5,090 bases of DNA from Bacillota bacterium. GTDB taxonomy: Bacteria > Bacillota > Clostridia > Clostridiales > Clostridiaceae. The notes under the pieces are model-generated. The model had not been told where the DNA came from. It was given only the letters and a program-made list of their open reading frames with translations, and ran no database searches. Made by a program: the position numbers and the translations under genes. Positions 1 to 3,583 of the stretch are shown here, one piece after another. The stretch lies in assembly GCA_023451395.1 (NCBI GenBank), contig JAEXZL010000207.1:1-5090 (forward strand). The letters run 5' to 3'. Position 1 is the stretch's first letter. Every line of letters begins with the position of its first letter.

Positions 1-2
1 CT

Positions 3-107
3 TTTATGCTTATTGAATTATATAACATTAAATCATTGGGAACTCTAACAGAATGGGTAACGGGAATTCTCTGTGAAAATCCATTTAAGAATAAAGCCAA
101 GTCATGA
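3..107 (+). CDS. C-terminal fragment of an unidentified protein (5' end outside window)
   Basis: An open frame enters from the left edge and runs 34 codons to a TGA at 105-107. The visible residues start FMLIELYNIKS and include EWVTGILCENPF before a lysine-rich tail. No other plus-strand frame stays open over this stretch. The helix-like pattern with a late tryptophan and a short polar tail resembles the last helix of TetR/AcrR-type regulators, but this is only a resemblance and I do not recognise the family. The gene converges on the minus-strand unit ending at 149, with 41 nt between them and no clear terminator hairpin in the gap. The start, the full length and the function cannot be judged from here. 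Confidence 0.5.
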   Translation, partial: FMLIELYNIKSLGTLTEWVTGILCENPFKNKAKS

Positions 108-148
108 TTGATTTTTATATCGAGGGAAGTCATACTTTTGTAGTCTCA

Positions 149-373
149 TTATATTATCCCGTTTTTCTTCATAAAGAACATTATAATTACCGCGATAATA
201 AGCAATAAGCCACTGAGAAATTGACCAACTCCAGATGCTTGTCTATTGAAAATTAAATCAATCAAGTTCCAGCCTTTGGAACTGCTTTTTATGGAAAAAA
301 CTCCCCATATCAACAGTACTAATCCAAATACTAAACCAAAAATCAACATTTCATTAGGTAATCCATTTTCCAT
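149..373 (-). CDS. Small two-helix membrane protein of unknown function (74 aa)
   Basis: A 74-residue protein starting MENGLPNEML. It has two strongly hydrophobic segments (about residues 8-28 and 50-68), a polar loop between them (SIKSSSKGWNLIDLIFNRQ) and a short tail KKNGII, so it should be a hairpin-like inner membrane protein. The open frame reaches back to 406, but the ATG at 373-371 is the better start: it lies 1 nt after the stop codon of the upstream gene, and an AGAGAAG stretch sits about 6 nt before it. The tight spacing implies translational coupling with the membrane helix-turn-helix gene. I do not recognise the family. Small membrane proteins encoded beside Xre-type regulators are often accessory or immunity-like partners, but nothing in the residues shows such a role. 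No terminator hairpin is evident after its stop. Confidence 0.7.
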   Translation of the reverse strand: MENGLPNEMLIFGLVFGLVLLIWGVFSIKSSSKGWNLIDLIFNRQASGVGQFLSGLLLIIAVIIMFFMKKNGII

Positions 374-374
374 T

Positions 375-839
375 TTATTCTTCTCTTTTATATTCAAATA
401 AATCAATTATTGTTGCATCCAGTGCTTTTGCAAGCTTAAAAGCAAGTTCGAGAGTAGGGTTATATTTTTGTGCTTCGATAGAGATTATAGTTCTTGAGCT
501 GACATTCACTGCTTTTGCTAATCCGACTTGAGTTAAATTAAGTTTAACTCTAAATTCCTTAACGTTATTAATTAACAACAGGATCAACATCACATATGTT
601 AATATGGTTAAAATAATATTAGAAGCTTTGTTTCGTATAATCTCATCTCTCTCGTCATAAACTTCAGAATCATCAAAATCGCTAATTTCTTTCTTTTTAT
701 AAAACCCATATAGTAATATTCCTATACCGGTTATAAAAAGCAAAATGGTATAAAAACTAACATGTTCTTTCACCATAAGAAATATGCTAAATATGATTGC
801 TGTAAGTCCTACAAAACTTAATTCTAACAGTTTATTCAT
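375..839 (-). CDS. Three-helix membrane protein fused to a C-terminal Xre-family helix-turn-helix domain (154 aa)
   Basis: The N-terminal part has hydrophobic helices at about residues 4-23, 28-47 and 74-90. Between helices 2 and 3 is a charged loop with a YDERDEIIRNKAS motif, which recalls the DUF2178 group of small membrane proteins. Residues 91-154 are a nearly complete Cro/CI (Xre) DNA-binding domain: VKEFRVKLNLTQ, recognition-helix region SSRTIISIEA, then KYNPTLELAFKLAKAL and a DLFEYKREE tail. This half resembles the small free-standing regulators of about 65 residues common in Firmicutes. I chose the ATG at 839-837 (GGAGG 11 nt upstream); the ATG at 848 is only 2 nt from that GGAGG. The frame stays open to 935, but a strong promoter at 871-898 lies inside that extension, so it cannot be coding from this promoter. 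The protein is probably an autoregulator of its own two-gene unit. The oddity is that three helices put the DNA-binding domain outside the cell if the YDERD loop is cytoplasmic. The gene may be a fusion of two once-separate genes. Domain calls are firm; function is inferred. Confidence 0.8.
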   Translation of the reverse strand: MNKLLELSFVGLTAIIFSIFLMVKEHVSFYTILLFITGIGILLYGFYKKKEISDFDDSEVYDERDEIIRNKASNIILTILTYVMLILLLINNVKEFRVKLNLTQVGLAKAVNVSSRTIISIEAQKYNPTLELAFKLAKALDATIIDLFEYKREE

Positions 840-870
840 TCTGCTCATTTCCTCCCATTTTTCTTTGTGA

Positions 871-886
871 AGTATACTGCTATATT
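871..886. promoter_or_regulatory. Candidate operator: imperfect palindrome covering the -10 box
   Basis: AGTATA and TATATT flank a 4-nt centre (CTGC), forming an inverted repeat with 5 of 6 arm positions paired. It overlaps the -10 element and spacer of the minus-strand promoter, which is where an Xre-type autorepressor would be expected to bind. The arms are short and AT-rich, so this could be chance. The assignment rests on position next to a regulator gene. Confidence 0.3.
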
Positions 887-898
887 GTCCTTTGTCAA
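871..898 (-). promoter_or_regulatory. SigmaA promoter of the membrane-HTH operon
   Basis: Read on the minus strand, a perfect -35 TTGACA (898-893) is followed after 16 nt by a -10 TATACT (876-871). The predicted transcript starts near 864, giving a leader of about 25 nt that carries the GGGAGG ribosome binding site (856-851) in front of the ATG at 839. This is the best promoter in the window, and it settles the start of the downstream gene. Confidence 0.8.
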
Positions 899-1071
899 CC
901 CCAAATACCAAAAACGTGAAGGCAATCAACTGCAAGTTTATATTAGCAATTAACGTAATGAGCTTTTTTATTCTTCGAATAAGTTATTGTGGTGAAATAA
1001 TTATGAAGAGATTTTAGTATTACAGCGAAGATAAATTAATATATAATAAGCCATTTTATGATTCTAATACC

Positions 1072-1117
1072 AAATAAAAATCTTTGATATAATATAGATA
1101 AATCAGAATTTGAAGGA
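1072..1117 (+). repeat. Promoter-bearing repeat, copy 1 (in front of the acetyltransferase)
   Basis: This segment matches 1806-1851 with a few small gaps. Shared blocks are AAATAAAAA, TTTGATATAATA and AGAATTTGAA followed by GGA. It contains the -10 of the acetyltransferase promoter and runs into its ribosome binding site. The match covers spacer sequence as well as the promoter boxes, so common ancestry explains it better than convergence on consensus elements. Confidence 0.65.
1085..1093 (+). promoter_or_regulatory. Extended -10 promoter of the acetyltransferase gene
   Basis: TGATATAAT combines a perfect TATAAT (1088-1093) with the TGN extension typical of promoters that do not need a good -35; no good -35 is seen 16-18 nt upstream. 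Transcription would start near 1100, about 28 nt before the GTG start. A second TATAAT at 1042-1047, 17 nt after an ATTACA (1019-1024), could be an additional upstream promoter. Confidence 0.6.
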
Positions 1118-1127
1118 GAATGGTTTA

Positions 1128-1745
1128 GTGGAATTGGAAATCAGAGAACTAAGAAAAAAAGATTATAATAAAGCTATTCAGTTTGCAATCAAGGGAATGC
1201 ATTTTGAATGGTATATAAATAACAAAATACTTCTAAATTTGTACGGCAGATATTTTTGGTATTTAGAAACAACGCGTGCAACACAGTTGATTGCTTTATA
1301 CAGTGGAGATACTCTTGCGGGAGTTCTTCTTGCAGAAATGAAGGGTGAATACAAAAAGTACGGTTCTTTTTGGAAGAGCTTGTATGTGAAAATCTTCGAC
1401 TTTCTTCAAAATACTTTATATAAAGACAGTGCAGGCGTATATGAAGATACAACCAAAAGTATTCTTTCATCATATTTAGAGACTAACTGTCCTGATGGAG
1501 AAATTATATTTTTAGCTGCAAATTCTGATTTGAAAATAAAAGGAATTGGAAGTAGACTTCTTTCAGAATTAGAAACTCTAGAAAAAGGCAAGCAAATTTT
1601 TCTTCATACAGATGATGCTTGTACTTATCAATTCTATGAGCATCGAGGATTTGACCGTGTAGGCGAAGAAGATATTGTTTTAGAATTTGGAAACAAAAAA
1701 GTTCCATTGAAATGTCTATTGTACAGTAAGGTATTAGAAAGCTAA
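1128..1745 (+). CDS. GNAT-family N-acetyltransferase (205 aa)
   Basis: A putative acetyl-CoA-dependent N-acetyltransferase, cytosolic, substrate unknown. The acetyl-CoA pyrophosphate-binding loop is seen as LKIKGIGSRLL (residues 135-145), a good match to the family's Q/R-x-x-G-x-G/A motif with lysine in the first basic position. The motif B region is YQFYEHRGFDRVGEEDI (about 167-183), the usual late tyrosine/phenylalanine segment before the last strands. About 205 residues is somewhat longer than the 150-180 of minimal GNAT proteins; the extra length is a central insert (about 75-120) between early strands. The frame opens with a TTG at 1110, but the AAGGAG at 1113-1118 lies after it and points to the GTG at 1128 (9-nt spacing), which I use. 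It has its own promoter, and a repeat element begins at the first base after its stop. Three of seven arginine codons are CGN. Family call is strong; substrate cannot be guessed. Confidence 0.88.
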   Translation: MELEIRELRKKDYNKAIQFAIKGMHFEWYINNKILLNLYGRYFWYLETTRATQLIALYSGDTLAGVLLAEMKGEYKKYGSFWKSLYVKIFDFLQNTLYKDSAGVYEDTTKSILSSYLETNCPDGEIIFLAANSDLKIKGIGSRLLSELETLEKGKQIFLHTDDACTYQFYEHRGFDRVGEEDIVLEFGNKKVPLKCLLYSKVLES

Positions 1746-1801
1746 ATTCTAATTTATCAGTGATTATTATGTAATATAGTTATGTCTTATTACAGATATA
1801 A
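1746..1801 (+). repeat. Downstream intergenic repeat, copy A (after the acetyltransferase)
   Basis: A 56-nt segment starting at the base after the TAA of the acetyltransferase gene. It matches 3247-3302 at 44 of 56 positions with no gaps. The best conserved blocks are ATCAGTGA, TATTAT, GTTATGTC and the final ATATAA. Its 3' part begins a small inverted repeat, GTTATGTC (1779-1786) against GATATAAC (1795-1802), 8 pairs with one G-U and an 8-nt loop. There is no T-run after it, so it does not look like an intrinsic terminator. Confidence 0.7.
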
Positions 1802-1805
1802 CGCG

Positions 1806-1851
1806 AAATAAAAAACTTTTGATATAATACAAAAATAAGAATTTGAAAGGA
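1806..1851 (+). repeat. Promoter-bearing repeat, copy 2 (in front of the nitroreductase gene)
   Basis: This is the partner of 1072-1117, with the same order of blocks: AAATAAAAA, CTTT(T), GATATAATA, AAGAATTTGAA and GGA. It follows downstream repeat copy A after only 4 nt, so the whole interval between the acetyltransferase stop and the nitroreductase ribosome binding site is made of repeated sequence. Confidence 0.65.
1820..1828 (+). promoter_or_regulatory. Extended -10 promoter of the nitroreductase / phosphatidyltransferase unit
   Basis: TGATATAAT again gives a perfect TATAAT (1823-1828) with a TGN extension and no clear -35. Transcription would start near 1835, about 29 nt before the ATG at 1864. 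Because it is nearly identical to the acetyltransferase promoter, the two units are probably expressed under the same conditions. Confidence 0.6.
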
Positions 1852-1863
1852 ACGAGGAACGAC

Positions 1864-2616
1864 ATGGAAGATACTCGATACCAGATGATATTTAAGAGAA
1901 AATCTTTCCATATATTTAAAGAGGCAGGAAAAATATCCGCTTCGGAATTGATGAATATAGAATTAAAATTTAAAACCTTCCAACCACTTGTATATGGTAT
2001 AAAAACAGATATTAAAATAGTTCCTGCTGAAGACACAACCTGCAAACGAGGTCAAGAATATTGTATCCTGTTATATAGTGAGAAAAAAGGCAATTACCTA
2101 CAAAACATCGGCTATATAGGCGAGCAGTTAGATTTATACCTTGCTTCTTTAAACATTGGAGCTTTATGGTTTGGAATAGGAAAAACAGAAATCACCAAAT
2201 ATAATGACCTCGATTTTGTCATTATGATTGCAATAGCAAAGGTTGAAAAGGATAAATTCAGAAAAGATATGCTAAAAAGCAAAAGAAAATCCTTAGCGGA
2301 AATTTGGAATGGAGGTTATTATAAGTCTATCGGTAATGTAGCAAGATTTGCACCTAGTGCTTGTAATACACAACCTTGGATTGTGGAAACCGAAGAGATG
2401 AAACTAACTGTATATAGATATAAAAAACCAGGGAAAAGAGGAATTATGCCAGTTGATAAGGTGACACAGTATAATAGAGTGGATATAGGGATTTTTCTGT
2501 TATTCCTTGACCTATGTCTTAAACACGAAAATACAGAGTTTAAAAGAACTTTGTATGACGATTTTGGTGATGACGATTCTGAAAAAACTCTTATTGCTGA
2601 GTACAGTATTGTTTAA
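1864..2616 (+). CDS. Nitroreductase-family FMN-dependent oxidoreductase (250 aa)
   Basis: A putative flavin-dependent reductase of the nitroreductase fold, cytosolic, natural substrate unknown. The N-terminal part has RYQMIFKRKSFHIF (about residues 5-18), whose basic RKS segment is where this fold contacts the FMN phosphate. Residues 93-106 contain the LASLNIGALWFGIG segment common to the family. Residues 163-172 are APSACNTQPW, the hallmark flavin-binding motif (usually A-P-S-x-x-N-x-Q-P-W). The order, with an internal duplication-like N-terminal half before this motif, resembles the group annotated as 'putative TM nitroreductase' (about 200-260 residues), so the length is normal and the protein looks complete. 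An earlier TTG at 1843 is open in frame, but the ATG at 1864 has GAGG (1854-1857) 6 nt upstream and AAAGGA before that. Its transcript should continue into the phosphatidyltransferase 69 nt downstream. Family confidence is high; physiological role is unknown. Confidence 0.87.
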   Translation: MEDTRYQMIFKRKSFHIFKEAGKISASELMNIELKFKTFQPLVYGIKTDIKIVPAEDTTCKRGQEYCILLYSEKKGNYLQNIGYIGEQLDLYLASLNIGALWFGIGKTEITKYNDLDFVIMIAIAKVEKDKFRKDMLKSKRKSLAEIWNGGYYKSIGNVARFAPSACNTQPWIVETEEMKLTVYRYKKPGKRGIMPVDKVTQYNRVDIGIFLLFLDLCLKHENTEFKRTLYDDFGDDDSEKTLIAEYSIV

Positions 2617-2685
2617 CGATCATAATATGGTAACAGTATTTCATATTTTACGAATGGTAACATCAATTATAAAAGATAAATCAGC

Positions 2686-3246
2686 ATGTTAGGAGGTGAA
2701 AGCATTAAATACATTGCAAGTATATTAACAATTATCAGGATTATTTGTTCTGTTTTTTTATTATTTCTATTTCCCCTATCAAAACCATTTTTTATATGCT
2801 ATATTTTCTGTGGTATAACGGATGTTCTTGATGGTTGGGTAGCAAGAAAAACACAGACAGAAAGCAATCTTGGTGCATTATTAGATAGTTTTTCAGATAT
2901 TATTTTTTGTGGAATTGTAATAATAAAATTGATACCAATTGTACTGGTCAAAACATCTATATTTTTGTTAATAGCAGGAATTATAATAGGATTTATAAGA
3001 ATTTCAGCATATGTCATAGGTTGGTATCGCTATTGTAAATTTACTGTTTTACATACACGACTAAATAAACTTGCTGGTATTTTATTGTTCTTTTTACCAT
3101 TTATAATGCTATATGAGAGAGGGCTAGAACTATGGATTATATGTTTGATTTGTGGTCTATCAGCAATTGAGGAATTAATAATAGAAATTAAATCAAAAAC
3201 ATATAATCCCAACATCAGAGGATTATCGGATTTAACTATTACTTAG
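2686..3246 (+). CDS. CDP-alcohol phosphatidyltransferase family membrane protein (about 180-186 aa)
   Basis: An integral membrane enzyme of the class that transfers a phosphatidyl group from CDP-diacylglycerol to an alcohol (glycerol phosphate, serine, inositol and others). The complete catalytic signature D-x2-D-G-x2-A-R-x8-G-x3-D-x3-D is present: D46, D49, G50, A53, R54, G63, D67 and D71 counted from the ATG. These aspartates bind the divalent metal and the CDP group. About five or six hydrophobic helices surround it, and the length is typical of the family. A later HTRLNKLAGILLFFLPF segment resembles small clostridial members whose substrate has not been assigned, so I do not call it PgsA. 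The ATG at 2686 is the only standard start, but it has no ribosome binding site. A perfect AGGAGG (2691-2696) instead sits 7 nt before an in-frame ATT at 2704, which would give MKYIASILTIIRI, a normal-looking family N-terminus. It is likely co-transcribed with the nitroreductase gene. Confidence 0.88.
   Translation: MLGGESIKYIASILTIIRIICSVFLLFLFPLSKPFFICYIFCGITDVLDGWVARKTQTESNLGALLDSFSDIIFCGIVIIKLIPIVLVKTSIFLLIAGIIIGFIRISAYVIGWYRYCKFTVLHTRLNKLAGILLFFLPFIMLYERGLELWIICLICGLSAIEELIIEIKSKTYNPNIRGLSDLTIT
2691..2706 (+). promoter_or_regulatory. Ribosome binding site pointing to an ATT start codon
   Basis: AGGAGG (2691-2696) followed by a 7-nt spacer (TGAAAGC) and ATT (2704-2706), in frame with the phosphatidyltransferase. 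The spacing is ideal for initiation at the ATT. The upstream ATG at 2686 lies before the Shine-Dalgarno and has none of its own. Either the rare ATT start is used, or an ancestral ATG was lost and the ATG at 2686 now serves weakly. Confidence 0.55.
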
Positions 3247-3302
3247 ATTCAAGTTCATCAGTGACTATTATTCTATAAAGTTATGTCATAATTCATATAT
3301 AA
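3247..3302 (+). repeat. Downstream intergenic repeat, copy B (after the phosphatidyltransferase)
   Basis: A 56-nt partner of 1746-1801, again beginning at the base after a stop codon (TAG 3244-3246). Conserved blocks are TCATCAGTGA, TATTAT, AGTTATGTC and ATATAA. The sequence that follows, TACAAAA (3303-3309), matches the region after the nitroreductase -10 (1828-1834). Copy B therefore carries the downstream element plus a stub of the promoter repeat, and it now leads to a terminator instead of a gene. Confidence 0.7.
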
Positions 3303-3312
3303 TACAAAACAA

Positions 3313-3335
3313 GGGCTCCAAACTTTTTGGAGTCC
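3313..3335 (+). terminator. Hairpin terminator of the nitroreductase / phosphatidyltransferase unit
   Basis: GGGCTCCAAA (3313-3322) pairs with TTTGGAGTCC (3326-3335) across a CTT loop: ten pairs with one G-U. The sequence after the stem on the plus strand (TATTA) is a poor U-tract. On the minus strand the stem is followed by TTGTTTTG, which is richer in T, so the hairpin may work in both directions. No minus-strand gene reads into it here. Confidence 0.65.
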
Positions 3336-3359
3336 TATTAAAATGCTTAAATATAATTT

Positions 3360-3389
3360 TTGACTATATTTTTCTTTTCAGTAGATACT
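3360..3389 (+). promoter_or_regulatory. Candidate promoter with a long leader, upstream of the four-repeat membrane protein
   Basis: TTGACT (3360-3365) and GATACT (3384-3389) are separated by 18 nt, matching the consensus at 5 of 6 and 4 of 6 positions. Transcription from here would give a leader of nearly 190 nt. It competes with the later candidate near 3532. Confidence 0.35.
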
Positions 3390-3531
3390 ATTATTACCCC
3401 TTAACTCCCTTCATCTGCTTATCTGTTATTATTTTTTAAACTCTCTATGAAGAAGAAGTTAATTTCCAAATAAAGCTATATAATTTCCTAAATGGAAACT
3501 TTTTCTTTAAACTTATTTAATATTTAATACC

Positions 3532-3537
3532 TATAAT
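3532..3537 (+). promoter_or_regulatory. Candidate proximal -10 box of the four-repeat membrane protein gene
   Basis: A perfect TATAAT with only a weak -35 (TAAACT, 3508-3513, 18 nt upstream). It would give a leader of about 40 nt ending in the strong AGGAGGT (3571-3577) placed 7 nt before the ATG. In DNA this AT-rich such a hexamer can occur by chance. Confidence 0.35.
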
Positions 3538-3583
3538 TAGCTCAATATCTAATAAGATTAACTTAATAAAAGGAGGTAACATC

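Larger units (their letters stand above)
3336..3583. other. Gene-free AT-rich interval before the four-repeat membrane protein
   Basis: With the repeat and terminator to its left, this completes a 337-nt gap between genes. I see no open frame of useful length and no tRNA or recognisable riboswitch. It holds two weak promoter candidates for the next gene, a small TTTCC/GGAAA hairpin (3484-3498) followed by a T-rich run, and a T-rich strand bias in its middle. On the minus strand at about 3419-3457 there is a short frame ending ITDKQMKGVKG and a stop. It could be the eroded end of a gene but is too short to assign. Confidence 0.5.

Noticed and set aside
840..935. N-terminal extension of the membrane-HTH frame back to 935
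   Set aside because: It contains the TTGACA/TATACT promoter, and the ribosome binding site at 856-851 points to a later start. The added residues do not look like part of the domain.
968..982. Small hairpin TTATTC-TTC-GAATAA
   Set aside because: A six-pair AT-rich stem with no T-run in a useful direction. It is expected by chance in this composition.
1746..1851. Integron attC site or CRISPR repeat as an explanation of the intergenic repeats
   Set aside because: There is no matched GTTRRRY/RYYYAAC core pair and no integrase in view. Copies are about 1.5 kb apart with whole genes between them, so they are not CRISPR spacing.
1189..2045. Minus-strand open frames inside the acetyltransferase and nitroreductase genes (for example 1189-1473 and 1767-2045)
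   Set aside because: They lie antisense to clear protein families, have no ribosome binding sites and give unordered, Cys/His/Phe-rich translations typical of shadow frames.
2627..2662. Direct repeat ATGGTAACA (2627-2635 and 2654-2662) between the nitroreductase and phosphatidyltransferase genes
   Set aside because: Nine bases with no flanking similarity and no link to a promoter or binding site. It is too short to carry weight.
2507..2692. Plus-strand frame overlapping the nitroreductase end and filling the gap to the next gene
   Set aside because: It has no ribosome binding site. The nitroreductase reads to a natural-looking end at 2616, so there is no reason to invoke a frameshift into this frame.
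2799..3215. Minus-strand open frames inside the phosphatidyltransferase gene
   Set aside because: They are antisense to a gene with a complete catalytic signature and are explained by its codon composition.
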